NCBI RefSeq assembly: GCF_902806685.2
Contig: NC_048546.1
Location: 4,464,001-4,528,000 of the forward strand
Reading direction: 5' to 3'
DNA: 64,000 nt
Source of the DNA: Maniola hyperantus
Lineage: Eukaryota; Arthropoda; Insecta; Lepidoptera; Nymphalidae
The position numbers and the translations under genes are program-made. This document shows, one piece after another, positions 11,800-22,809 of the stretch (position 1 is the stretch's first letter; each line of letters opens with the position of its first letter). The notes under the pieces are model-generated. The model did no database searches. It worked only from the letters and a program-made list of their open reading frames with translations, and was not told the origin of the DNA.

Positions 11800-12080
11800 A
11801 TCACTAATGGACTAACTTCAAGTTAAAATGCGTTTCTCAATTGCCCGATCATTAACCTTTCAGTGCAGGGCGAGTGCAGTAAGTATGACTGTTTATTTGC
11901 TTTTGTTTATTTGCCTACACTCCTACTGCTCGGTCGTATTATGACAAGGTAGATAGATACAACTACCACTATGTCTTGTGTCTATCAAGCACAGACGATA
12001 TTGGCAAAGATTAGCTATTTTGCATTGAATCAGGCGATGGTACCGGCGTTGTTACATCACATCACAAAAAAAATGTTTTC
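11800..12080. other. No feature seen
   Basis: Unremarkable sequence between two repeat fragments. Confidence 0.4.
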
Positions 12081-12084
12081 ATAA

Positions 12085-12425
12085 ACTAATAAATTCTAAA
12101 ACAGATTTTTGTTTATTTTTATGCATAGTGTTTTTGATTTATTGTGCAAAATGTCCAAAAAATATCGTTCCTCCCCCAATTATTTCCAAATTTTACCAAA
12201 TGAAAAATCTGATATAATTATGGGCAATAGAAGTTTATATATATTTTACAGAAAAAATAAAACTAACGCTCTATCTATCATAGTTTTATAATACATATTA
12301 ACAATAAACCTCTACAAAGAAAGTTAGTTTTGCGGTTCGTTAACTTAAGTGATTCTTACCGTTTTACTTCTTTTCATAGCTTCTTTTGTAGTACGTAACC
12401 CTCGGTGGACGACTCCGACTCGCAC
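12085..12425 (-). repeat. Interspersed repeat B, 5' part
   Basis: Reverse-complement matches to the copies at 24831-25250 and 31425-31872: the CATAAAAATAAA block and the terminal GCGAGTC..GGCTAAGTGCGAGT-like end near 12400-12425. The middle is strongly diverged. Confidence 0.5.
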
Positions 12426-12439
12426 TTAACCGTAATAAA

Positions 12440-12572
12440 ACATAACCTATGTCACTCCGGAATAATGTAGCTTTCTACTGATGAAATAATTTTTAAAATC
12501 AGTTCAGTAGTTCCAGAGATTACCCCTACAAACAAACTTACAAACTATACCTCTTCATAATAGTAGTATAGA
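12440..12572 (+). repeat. Dispersed repeat tail
   Basis: Contains AAAATCAGTTCAGTAGTTCC and AGATTACCCCTACAAACAAA and ends in an ATAGTAGTATAGATTA stretch, a 3' end I know from many lepidopteran repeats. The element class is not certain. Confidence 0.5.
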
Positions 12573-14070
12573 TTATGTATTATGGTGAAAATTAATCTAT
12601 GGATAATAGGGATGGATGATTGATTGATTAGGGATCGATTACAAATAGACAATAAATTATAATTATGAATATGTATGCTATTGTTTGTTGCTTGTGCTAA
12701 TAAGTAATTAATGTCTAAGTCTATAATATTAGTTTATATGACCGAGTGTTTCATAAGGAGAGGTTCATGTGCTTGCGTAATGCACCACGCTGTTTTCGAT
12801 AGCATCGATCGTTCATTCTTGACGTTAAGCCAGCTTCGTCTCAATAAAGAGAATTAAGTATAGGACAAAAATACGAGTAGGCTGATGTTGCGTAAAAGTA
12901 TTGTTTACGTTTTTACTCAGAGCTATATTGACCTATATAACGATGATTTAATAAAATATGTAACCTTATCACGTCACGAGGCAGTTTTACATATAACTCA
13001 CCCCTGAGATTTCTGTAAAACTTATGCTTACGGCTAAGAAAGTACACTGAGTGGTTTTCCAGTGAATAAAAAAATCTGACAGAAATGCACGTTGAACGTG
13101 CTACCTATTACGAATTGAGTGGATTTCTGGAACCTATATCAGAATCCAGTAGATCTCTATTCGTTCTTCTACCCTAGGAGGAGGACCGAAATACCTACGT
13201 CATATTGATGTAAAAATAATATTGTTGAATGCAATAATTATCAAAAATTTATCGCAACAGTAGGTACTCAGAGACGACTTATAAATATTTTGAGTTATAA
13301 GTCCCGCAAATTACTAATGTGCGTGGCCGCCATTTTAGTCACATCAGCACATCGACATAGGAATACACCTACGTAGTAGTACTTCCAACTTTGCATCAGC
13401 ACTAGACTGAAGTTTCGAGCTTATGGTATATTTTTATTTCGGCTGACGTCAAAATGTCGTCAAAATGATGTCATTTCGATGTTAAAGAGACATGGTTCCA
13501 GCGCTATAGCAATTTGCGAGACTTGTATAAACGAGTTATTATTCTAAGGTTATAAAACATGTAGCCAACTAGCCAGAGTCGTAGATCGCAAAAAAATTTG
13601 TTAAGGCCAGTGTAGCCAAATTTCGCAGACAACTTCGGCAGGTTTTTAGACAGGTACATTCTTTATCTGGACACATAAAAAAACCGAAAGGTCGTATTTA
13701 ATACAATACGGGCGTAACATGTTTAGCTGTCCACATTCACTGGAAACAAGTTTTTTGTCTCAAGGCTCAATATCCCAGATGGTCCAATCGTGTAGCATTT
13801 CGATTAATTGTCGTACGGGTAAGAATATTAATTTTGGAATTTTCCGGTGTCCAAGAACAGGATTGTGTGCGTCGATCAGAAAGAAGTTTGTAATTTGTAT
13901 TATTTTTGACTCGTAAATATTTGATGGATAGGTATATTTTTTCATAAACAATTTTTGCACCCGTGTAATACTTTCACTATCTAAAGCTAATTTATCTATG
14001 TACCTATATCTCAGACCTAGGCGCGTTTGAAACCCTCGTAGCTATAGTTTTAAGTTGACATATTAATTAT
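12573..14070. other. Gene-free stretch
   Basis: About 1.5 kb with no supported gene. The ORFs at 13719-13960 on both strands overlap and lack any domain signal. Confidence 0.45.
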
Positions 14071-14074
14071 CACC

Positions 14075-14527
14075 ACTACATCATCATCAACCAATAGACG
14101 TCCACTGCTGGACATAGGTCTTTTGTAGGGACTTCCACACGCCAACGTCTTGCGCCGCCTGAATCCAGCAGCTCCCTGCGACTCTGATGTCGTCCGTCCA
14201 CCTAGTGGAGGGTCTTCCAACACCGCGTCTTCCGGTGCAAGGATTCCAGCACCTTGGGACCCCAACATCTATCGGTTTTCCGAACTATTTGCCCTGCCCA
14301 TTGCCACTTCAGCTTCGAAACCCATTGAGCTATGTCGGTTACTCGACTTCTCCTACGGATCTCCTCATTTCTGATTTGATCAAGTAGAAGAAACTCCAAT
14401 CATAGCTCTCTCCATCGCCCGCTGAGTGACATGAGATTTCTTATGAGGCTCATAGTTAGCGACCATGCCTCACATCCATGTCATCACTGGCAACACGCAC
14501 TGTTCGAAGACTTTCGTCTTCAAGCAC
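14075..14527 (-). pseudogene. Decayed LINE, 3' end of an RTE-type endonuclease/reverse transcriptase ORF
   Basis: Read on the minus strand with frameshifts and a stop, it gives RAMERAMIGVSS, then LDQIRNEEIRRRSRVTDIAQ, KLKWQWAGQIVRKTDRCWG and AAGFRRRKTLACGSPYK-like frames. These blocks are the C-terminus of the RTE-like LINE that is very common in Lepidoptera. The 3' end runs into CTATTGGTTGATGATGATG. Copies of the same ORF end lie at 30135-30440, 37232-37345 and 57424-57500. It is dead because of frame breaks and 5' truncation. Confidence 0.8.
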
Positions 14528-15269
14528 CAAGTATTGCAAACTACATCATTGTATTGCAAATTCAGCAAGTAACAATCAGAAAGTGTATAACATTAATACC
14601 CAATCAGAATATTGTTATATTGTAATATAATGTTTCTGATTTTTTTCTTTCAAAAATACTTAAGTAGGTGCGGTGCATACTTGTAATCTCTCTCGATGGC
14701 AAGTGATTATAGTGAAGAAATAAAATATACCTAAGCGCGTTAGCATAGAAGGTGTATAGATAGTTGAAGTTCTAACCCTAGTGGGCTAGAACTAGAAGCT
14801 AGAACTGCCCATTAACATTAGTTCTTAACTTCTTAGTAACGTAACGTAATTCAGAGTTTACAGACTAGTTGCAGACAATAAGCAAGTATAGATTATACAA
14901 TATTATATTATACAGAAACAATAGATCGGTATCACTCAGGTATTCGGTAGGTACTGTAATTTCTATAGATGTCGATAATCGATATCAATCAAGCGGTTAG
15001 GTTAGATCTTATTAGTCTAATTTCAATGGCATCATCTGCAGACACTTTTATAAAACAAAAACGAGAAAATTAGACCTTGCATTTAGATTTTATCTGCGCC
15101 TGTTTGTACATTGAAGTTATTTGCACTTGTGTACAAGTTTGCATAATAGGTATTCACAGTGATTCAGTGATAAGGTCAAACAAATCAATCCGAGAATTCT
15201 TTCGCTAGCAAATATAGTCACAAGCTTTTTTGTTTCGCTTAGTTTTGCGCCCACTGATCCATTACGTAG
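14528..15269. other. No feature seen
   Basis: AT-rich flank of the hAT element. No gene or recognisable repeat. Confidence 0.4.
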
Positions 15270-15277
15270 GTAGGTAG
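15270..15277 (+). repeat. 8-bp target-site duplication, left copy
   Basis: GTAGGTAG directly abuts the left end of the hAT element and is repeated exactly at 18266-18273. It fits the hAT preference nTnnnnAn. GTAGGTAG is a frequent word here, so the match alone would be weak; its position exactly at both ends makes it convincing. Confidence 0.85.
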
Positions 15278-15375
15278 TAGACGTGTGCGCCGCGCCGACC
15301 CGCCGCCGCCGCCGACATTCTTTTGACGCCGCCGCCGCCCGATCGCCCGTCGGCGTAAAATCGGCGCGACTTATT
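15278..15375 (+). repeat. Left terminal and GC-rich subterminal region of the hAT element
   Basis: Terminal inverted repeat followed by clustered CCGCCGCCGCC and GTCGGCGTAAAATCGGCGCG. The right end (18180-18265) holds the same TCGGCG unit at least five times. Repeated short motifs near the ends are typical binding sites for hAT transposases. Confidence 0.7.
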
Positions 15376-15600
15376 ATTATTATCGAATAACCGAGCGGGG
15401 AACTCCCTCACATAGATACGCTGCGCAGACACCGCGCTACTTTGATACGAGTACCGCACCGCGCCTTTGATTCATGCCGCCTTTTGAGATCGCACTCACC
15501 GCACACCCCCGTTGACCGTTCCACCCGCTTCGTTCATTTACTTGCTCTTTGTGTTACGTAATAGACGCGTTTTTAAGTACGTTACAATTGCTTATCAGTT

Positions 15601-17815
15601 ATGGAAGAAAATAGCGATAAAATTGATATAAACAAAGTAAAAATAAAACATTTTACTGTAAATCCACTATTTTCTAAATCAAAAAACAGTTTTTCGTGGA
15701 AATACTTCGGACAATTAATACTTGAAAACGAAGGCAAAAGAAAATATGTGTTTACTGAACAAGTTTTTTGCTCGAGCTGTCTAGAAAATGCGAAAAATCA
15801 GGTCCCTGACAGTCCGTTTGGATGGTGAGTAAAAATATCGAATTATTTTCGAATTTCAATATTTTCAATAATATTAAGTACGTACTACATATAAGTTGTT
15901 GTTCTATTTTTTTTTCAGTGTCAAAATTAAGTCCTACAGTTCTAAAGCGAGTACAGGAAATTTGATACGCCATTTGAAAGACGACCATTCATTATTGGAA
16001 GAAAAAAACCCTGCTGCTGCGACATCCAAAAGTTTAACAACATTTTTCAAAGTATCACTATCACGTCCGACGACATCTGCTCCATCATCTTCAAAAAGCC
16101 AAAATAAGTGGATGCTTGCAAGGGATTTATGTTTGTGGCTCTGTCGATCCCTCACAGCATTCGATACTGTTAGTAATGAGGGGTTCAAAGACTTCCTGAT
16201 CAAATATAATGTCATATACAAAATAGAAGATTTACCTTCTCGAACCACCGTTTCTAGAGAGGCGTTAAGTGATATATACGACTGCATGCTAGCACACATC
16301 AAGCAAGATATCCTGGCAAAAATTGGAACCCATGCAGCTCTTACAACAGATCTTTGGCAAGATCTTTACCGACGTTGCAGCTACATAACGTATACTCTGC
16401 AATATATAGCAGATGATGCCAATGAAATGCAAAATTATACTTTGGCTACAAGATTATTTGAGGGCAAAAAGACTGGAGAAGCTTTAAGTGCATTTACTCA
16501 AGGTATTATATCTTCCTTTGGCCTCGAAGGAAAGTCTTTGTATCTTGTTACTGATTCTGGAGCAAATGTAAAGCGCATATCTCAAAATTTGCAAGGAATT
16601 CAAAGCCACTTATGTCTGGGACACGGTTTGCATAATCTTGTAACAGTAGACGGTATCAAAAAAACTCCCCAAGTACAAAATCTCGTGGTAAAATGCAAGA
16701 AAGTTGTCAAAACACTGAGATATAGATTGCCTGAAATTGAAGAAGAAGCTGACAAGGAACAGCGCCGAATTTTGACAGAAATTGATGATGTTCATGACCA
16801 CCTTGAAGATGACGAGAACTTTCCATTTGATCCTGTACCAGAGTCAGACGTACCGTCAGACGAGGGGACTGAGGTTTATTTCTCTAGAGCCACTACATCA
16901 TCAGCATCATTATCTGTGCCATCGATTAAATCAGCAACACCCACTCGTTGGCACAGTACTTTATCGATGCTACAAAGTTTAAGTAGTAAGTGCAACCGAA
17001 AACCAGTGAACGCCATGCTTGCAAAATATAACATGTCGGAACTTAAATTTGATGATAAGGAATGGGAACTCATTGAAGATCTGACTAAGTTTTTGACAAA
17101 ATTTAAACCAATTACGGAAGTTTTATGTACACAGACAAATTGCTCAATCAATTTCGCCTTAGTGTTCAGATCAGAAATAAAAGATGCATGTGAAGCTTTG
17201 AATGACGATGAAAAGTTAGTAATGTTGCATATGAAAAGAAATATGGCGGAAATGCTCAATCACAGATTCCCAATCACCAAAATTATTGTAGCAGCTGCTT
17301 TGCTAGATTGCAGATTTACAAAATTACAAGAAATAGATAATTTTATGGAAAGTAACAATACGACAAGAGTGGACTTTTTGGTCAACTGCATCAAAGAAGT
17401 AGTGCCAGCGTGTGAACTTGAGGCGCAATTCAGCCGCTCTAGTACGTCAAATAAAGGTGACCAAGACAATTTTCTGGTCAAACTTGTTGAAAAACATGCA
17501 GTTACGTTTAATGATGATGGACAAGATTTTATTGAGAAAGAATGCCTGAAGTATTTGGTATCTTGTAATGCCAGTGATTTGAAAGACGGCAATGTTATTA
17601 AATATTGGCAAGAAAGACAAGCAGCATTTCCGTTACTGTACAAATTAGCGAAGGCTATTTTATCAGTGCCTGCTACAAGCACGCCCAGCGAGAGAGTGTT
17701 TTCTATTGCCGGTTTGACAGTAACGGCAAAAAGGTCTCGTTTAAGTCCATCACGAGTGGACAAAATTATATTTGTGCATGATAATTACAGCCGTTGCAAG
17801 GCAGCCGTTAATTAA
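15601..17815 (+). CDS. hAT transposase, BED-type zinc finger, two exons (15601-15824, 15919-17815)
   Basis: This is the enzyme that cuts and rejoins the ends of the surrounding element. Exon 1 ends at a GTGAGT donor (15825) and exon 2 begins after a pyrimidine-rich TTTTTTTTCAG; the join creates a Cys codon (residue 75), giving 706 aa. A BED finger spans the junction: C57-x2-C60 from exon 1 and H93-x4-H98 from exon 2. The RNase H-like core has the hAT triad: D at about 219 in ALTTDLWQD, D at about 287 in LVTDSGANV, and E at about 666 in STPSERVFSIAG. Between them are CLGHGLHNLV and ATPTRWHSTLSML, matching the conserved CxxH and W regions of Hermes-like transposases. The C-terminal SERVFSIAG...RSRLSPSRVD is the hAT dimerisation region. 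No stop or frameshift interrupts it. Opposite-strand ORFs here are shadows. Confidence 0.93.
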
Positions 17816-18072
17816 TTTTATTTTTATTATGCTGATCTTGGTTTACTGTTAATTTTGGTGCCAAACTTATATTTTTCAATGATAATTACTGCTGTTGTAA
17901 AACAGCCATTACCTACTTATAATTACTTTTATTTTTCTGATTGTGGAAATTTTAACAAAAATTTTATATTTGTTGATCATAATTACCGCCGTTTATTTTT
18001 GTTTGTTTTTATTTTTGGCGTTAGTAACAATTACTTACTTACTGCTATTTTGCTGATATTTGTTGATTGTGC
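17763..18072 (+). repeat. Three degenerate tandem units of about 100 bp, first one coding
   Basis: Units start near 17763, 17862 and 17962 with AAATTATATTTG, AAACTTATATTT and AAATTTTATATTTG. Each continues GATAATTACNGCNGTTG (third unit: CATAATTACCGCCGTT) and ends near GCTGAT/CTGATTGT. The first unit encodes the last 17 residues and stop of the transposase; the other two lie in the 3' region and have diverged. Confidence 0.7.
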
Positions 18073-18265
18073 AATTTTATACCAATGTTTATGCTAGAGA
18101 TATTGGTAAAAACAAGACTGTTTCTCTAATAGAAATAAATCTCAAATCAAATTATGCAGTTTTATTTCAATTCTTCACGCCGAAGTCACGCCGAAATCAC
18201 GCCGCCGCCGCCGATTTTTGACCGGCGCCCGCCGCCGACGATTGAAGCTTCGGCGCACACCCCTA

Positions 18266-18273
18266 GTAGGTAG
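18266..18273 (+). repeat. 8-bp target-site duplication, right copy
   Basis: GTAGGTAG, identical to 15270-15277. Confidence 0.85.
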
Positions 18274-18895
18274 TACATAATGGAAAAAAATCTGTTTTAC
18301 CATGTGCCTTTTTTATCGGAAACGGCTTGAGTTTGAGGTGCTGTAATAAATTAACACGAAGGTCTTGTAACACAAGTGAAGGAATTAAGAATAAATAATT
18401 AAGAATAAATAAATTAGAAAATTATTATCAAATCCCGCGTGAAATAATATAATTAAGGAAGCCTATTAGAGGGTGCAATCCCAACTTACTAGTAAACCAT
18501 TTTATTTTTAATATAGAGAACTAATTTATTTTGTCTTCTCTGCTTACTTATTGCAATAAGTAGGTATTATGTTAACAAAAAAGAAAGCTTCATTTATATT
18601 TTTTAAGTCATTAAATAACAAAATGAGTTATATTTGAACATTCATTGAAAATAAAAATATATTTGAAAATAGGTATAATAATATGTGACAAAATTAATGA
18701 GATGTAAGAAATGTAGAGTCGCGGTATTAAAAAAATAACATTTTCCAATTACCTACAACAACAAAATAACGTTTTCCAAATACCTACCTACTTAATTTAA
18801 TTAACATATTTATTATTTACGGTTCATAACAATTATTATTATCATCATTTGGATCAAAACTTTAATTTTTACTTAAACGGAAAAAATAGGTTTTA
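18274..18895. other. No feature seen
   Basis: AT-rich DNA right of the hAT element, with no supported gene or repeat. Confidence 0.4.
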
Positions 18896-19790
18896 AAATA
18901 GAATAGAATAGAATGTTTTTTTATTCATGTAAACTTTTTACAAGTACTTATGAATAGTCAGGTAGTTTTAATTTACCACTGGTTCGGAATGCCGTTCCTA
19001 CCGAGAAGAACCAGCAAGAAACTCGGCGGTTGCTCTTTTTAATTTTTCAATTTACAATAAATAATAAATTTTAATAAATAATAAATTTATTCATAAGAAT
19101 GACGGTGACATAACATGGTTATAAAATTAGTTGGCGAGCCTTATGCATTCTACCTTAGAATATTGGTGTATGAATATTTAAATATTTCATTACAGTTAAA
19201 TTTTTAGAAACATGTAAGTACATATAAATTACAAAATCTTTAAAATTATATAATATTCAGAAAGTAAATTAATTAAGTCATACAAAAACAAGAGAAAAAA
19301 AAATAGAAATAAAAACAGTCATTTAAATTTTACATGTCATACAGAGGAGATACCTAACTATTGCACTACAAGACCATAATTTATTTCAGTCATCCAATCT
19401 AAGTCATCAGATTTACATTATTTAGATATTATTTTAGACAAATTATTTGAGCTCATCAATCAAAAATTCCGAGATGTTGTAATAACATTTATTTATAAGC
19501 AGCTCATGAGTTTTCCTCTTGAAATTATTTATAGTAGTGTTTTGTAGTTGTCAGGAAGTTTATTGTACACAGTTATTGCCATATAGTGTGTACTCTTTTC
19601 AAACATCTGTACTTCTGTAGTCTTTTAGGAGGCACAACTAGTTTGTTCCTTCTCTGAGCTCTACGAGATCTCACCTCACCCAACTCAGCATAAGTTTTAA
19701 AATAGTTTGGGTTTTTCTTTACTAGTAATAGCAATTCATATAAATATTGACAGGGTAAGGTAAGAATATGATGCTTCTTAAATAAAGTTA
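18896..19790 (-). pseudogene. Decayed LINE 3' end, second Jockey/CR1-like family
   Basis: On the minus strand, starting near 19765, broken frames read LYELLLLVKKNPNYFKTYAE, then RSRRAQRRNKLVVPPKRLQ, TVYNKLPDN and TLLINKCYYNISEFLID-like end blocks, the usual C-terminus after a LINE reverse transcriptase. The 3' untranslated part contains GCCGTTCCTACCGAGAAGAA (plus strand) and ends in an AATAGAATAGAATAG tail at 18900. Short copies of this 3' end recur at 33764-33812, 48474-48510 and 55776-55858. Confidence 0.7.
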
Positions 19791-20004
19791 TATATATATA
19801 TAATAAAGTCTTAAATGTTATTATACCGTACTATACAAGCCATTGCAGCCCCGTGCATTGCTGGAGCGAGTCAAATCCAAGCTTTTTTATCGTTTACATG
19901 GTTCAATCCTACGTGAATTTAATCCATCTTTATACCGTTAAATTCGTGGGGCTTCAAATCAGTCAAAAATTATTTTTATTTTTATTTTTAATTGTTTTCT
20001 GAAA
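19791..20004. other. No gene; fragments only
   Basis: Contains a GTTCAATCCTACGTGAATTT patch of unknown origin and simple TTTTATTTT repeats. Confidence 0.35.
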
Positions 20005-20395
20005 ACAATTAAACTTTTTTCTCAAAAGGAAAAAAGGAAGCCTTATAGGATCACTTTGTTTTCTGTCTGTCTGTCTATCCGTCTGTCTATCATGTCTGTC
20101 GAGAAAATCTATAGGGTACTTCCCGTTGACCTAGAATCATGAAATTTAGCATGTAGGTAAGTCTAAACAGCACAAGTAGGTACCTACCTAAAGGAAAAAT
20201 TCAAAAACCGTGAATTTGTGGTTACATCACGAAAAAAATATTAAATGTGTTCACGAAAAAATTTATTTACTAAATCACATATAGACGGCCCCAATTAAAT
20301 TGTAGTGTTGTACATAAACATTAAAAGTGTTAGGTATATCTTGTACGAAGGTACGGATTACGGAACCCTTGCACGTCTTGATCGGTTTTTTAAGA
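20005..20395 (-). repeat. Interspersed repeat B
   Basis: Plus-strand order is AAAAGGAAAAAAGGAAGCC, TATAGGATCACTTTG, runs of GTCTGTCTGTC, TACTTCCCGTTGACCTAGAA and finally TACGGAACCCTTGCACG then CGGTTTTTT. This is the reverse of the copy at 24831-25250. A common lepidopteran repeat with TACGGAACCCT at one end and AGGGTTCCGTA at the other. Confidence 0.65.
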
Positions 20396-21251
20396 TAAAG
20401 GGTATGAGTTTACCGATATTAATTGACTGAAATCGAAGGGATTTCTAAAGGTTGTAAATACAACAATACTGTTTAAATTCAGTAGACTTTTAACATACTA
20501 ATGATAGAGACTAGAAGATTAATGAAGATGTCGCGAGCATCTGAATAAAAATTCTGTTCAGGTCAAATTTTAGAAAGTAGCCGCAGTCCGCAATAATCGT
20601 AAACATTCAGCTACCAACATTTTCACTAATTAAATGGATCATGATTATCGGTACGTCTTACCTACCTACTTCTTAATAATTTTGTAATTTTATACGGTAT
20701 CTAAATAGGTACCTATGTACTCACATGTTTTATGCAAACGATTTTAGTTATCTTTAAACTCGAAGCCATTAACCGTCAAACCCGCATTACTTAACGTTAC
20801 CGATAAATCGCGACACTCAACTAAAAGGTGACATTCATTCAATCGGTCTTTCCAAGTTTATTTACTTAACTTTTGACGAGTCAACTGCTGTACTAATTAT
20901 GATAGAGTTAGGCACACAGATAGTTTGAATTCTGGAAGATCCTTTTTAGTACCCCCGATAAAATATCTTAACCCCGCGGGAAAATGGAAAAATTTTCAAG
21001 TCCCGCGGGAAAACGGAAAGATTTTCAATTTGTAAAATATCTACAAAATTCCGTAAGAACAATGGTAGCGAAAGCAGCAAGTAGACCGTATGAAATATAA
21101 ATAGGTTTATTGAAACACGAGAATGTAATTCAGATTAAGCTTAGGTGTGAACGTGTCGTGCACTGAAAATAGCTGCGTCTGCGCATCCCGCGCCTTCTGC
21201 CTAGTAGGTACAAGTTAAAAATAAAACCGTGACTAGATTCCTTCAGATGTC
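20396..21251. other. No feature seen
   Basis: No supported gene. A direct pair TCCCGCGGGAAAA-type motif at about 20975-21015 is the only local structure noticed. Confidence 0.4.
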
Positions 21252-21257
21252 ACTCAC

Positions 21258-21580
21258 CCGCAATGCACTGCTCAGCAAAGCACCTGCAGCTAAGTGCCGA
21301 ATCCGCCAATCCCGGGTACCTTCACCAATTCAAATTCCGAATTCTCCGTAGTGACGACTTGTGAGACTAGTTAAGTAAATGTTAACATCCACGCGTACGC
21401 TTCTGCAATTTTCACTCCCGCGCTTTTTTCACACGTGAAGGTCTAAAGACATTCAACCTAATTACAGTGAACACTTTTTGCACTAATATAATTGAGTTTC
21501 GAAAGTTTGTTGATTTAGTATCGTGTTAATTTATGTTAAAAGAAGTGGCGCGTGTCTCCGTCGCCGGTTGCGAGTGTACT
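21258..21580 (-). other. Candidate 5' untranslated first exon with promoter
   Basis: A GC-richer island within AT-rich DNA. On the minus strand a TCAGT initiator-like word (A at 21580) is followed about 320 nt later by TGCATTGCGG|GTGAGT, a strong donor at 21258. The downstream position +18 onward reads CGACGG, a weak match to an MTE, and no exact DPE is seen. The next minus-strand coding exon to the left is 1586-1707, which needs an upstream non-coding exon. The link between the two is inferred from strand and order only. Confidence 0.33.
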
Positions 21581-21589
21581 GATCGGCGC

Positions 21590-22387
21590 CGGCGTCCGAC
21601 GTCCATGTTTAAAGCACGCGGTAGTTAGCTAGATAAAAAAATAATTTTGTGTTCGATTTCAACGTATTGTGTACGCAGAGGGTCAGGCTCGATGACGGTT
21701 TGATAGCATTTGGCACATAAGCACTCCATCTTACGTAATCGATTATACTAATCGCTAGACTATATTAAGTATAGTCTCTACTTAAGTCGGTAGAGTCTAT
21801 AGAGACCTACATACTGTCGGGTAAGTACAGTAGATCAAAAAGATAGTAGGTACCTATACTCTATCCACGGAGAGAAGTTATTATAGGGTTACGTTATCTC
21901 TGTTACGTTATCCCATACAAATGATAAAGACAAAAAGTCAGTGGGCGTTAACCATTCTGAGTGACCAACCAATCACAAACGCACCTATTTTCCGTACCTA
22001 CGACTCACACTATAACTACGGAAAATACTACGTAATACGGAAAATAGGGTTTTCTAAATAGGAAAATTCAATTCTATTCTAATACAGGCTAACCACGCCA
22101 CGTTAAGTTGTAACTTGCAAGAAAGTCTTACAAAGAAGCTTTTTCTCTGCAAGAAAACTGTCGCAAAATCTTACTAAAGTTTCCTTAAAATTAAATTCGG
22201 TTGCTTAATTGCAGGAAAGGCTCTTTTACTTATTATATAGAGTATAGAGTTATTAAATTCAAAGTCCAAACTCTTCAATCCTGATGCTGCAAGGTACTAA
22301 ACTCTTGGAAAGTTTTGCTTTTGAATTGATGTTTTAGGTACCGAGCAATGACTACTTACACTGAAAAGCTTAAAATAAAAAATAAAT
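21590..22387. other. No gene seen
   Basis: Contains a loose inverted arrangement of CGGAAAATA words near 21990-22060; otherwise nothing recognised. Confidence 0.35.
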
Positions 22388-22520
22388 GAAAAACCGACTT
22401 CGAAAACCACTACAAAGTGAAAAATAACTTTTGTTTCTACACGTGTATGTATGTATGAAGTCGGGCGAGCATAATAAAATAAACTAGAAATCAAAGCGTG
22501 AAACTCGCCCGACTTCAACA
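22388..22520. repeat. Dispersed repeat with short inverted arms
   Basis: Starts AAAAACCGACTTCGAAAACC. TGAAGTCGGGCGAG (22457) and CTCGCCCGACTTCA (22505) are perfect 14-bp reverse complements. The CCGACTTC-AAAAACC phrase is common in lepidopteran repeats. Confidence 0.5.
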
Positions 22521-22557
22521 ATCAACATCCTACATACCTAGTACCTACGTATAGTAT

Positions 22558-22809
22558 TCTTACTTCGAAAGTTGAAAATAGCAATATTTGTTTATGAACA
22601 CATTTTAATTTTTTTCTTGTGATGTAACTACTAATTCACGGTTTTCAGAATTTTTCCCCTCATGTCTGCTATAAGACCTACCTTCCTGCCAAAGTTCATG
22701 ATTCTAGTCAACGGGAAGTACCCTGTTGAATTCTTGACAAACAGACATACAACGAAGTGATCCTATAAGGATTCCGTTTTTCCTTTTGAGGTACGGTACC
22801 CTAAAAATA
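22558..22809 (+). repeat. Interspersed repeat B, 5' truncated
   Basis: Begins at TTACTTCGAAAGTTGAAAAT and ends TGAGGTACGGTACCCTAAAA, matching the second half of 24831-25250. Confidence 0.65.

Larger units (their letters stand above)
15278..18265 (+). mobile_element. hAT-superfamily DNA transposon, apparently complete (2988 bp)
   Basis: The left end is TAGACGTGTGCGCCG and the reverse complement of the right end is TAGGGGTGTGCGCCG, so the inverted repeats match at 13 of 15 positions; the two mismatches lie in the left GGGG core. Both ends are followed by about 80 bp rich in TCGGCG/CGCCGA, unlike the AT-rich interior, and probably the transposase-binding region. An exact 8-bp duplication (GTAGGTAG) flanks the element. 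Inside is one plus-strand gene of two exons (15601-17815) with an AATAAA at about 18134. The intact ORF, splice sites and duplication suggest a fairly young copy; the altered left terminus could reduce mobility. Confidence 0.92.
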
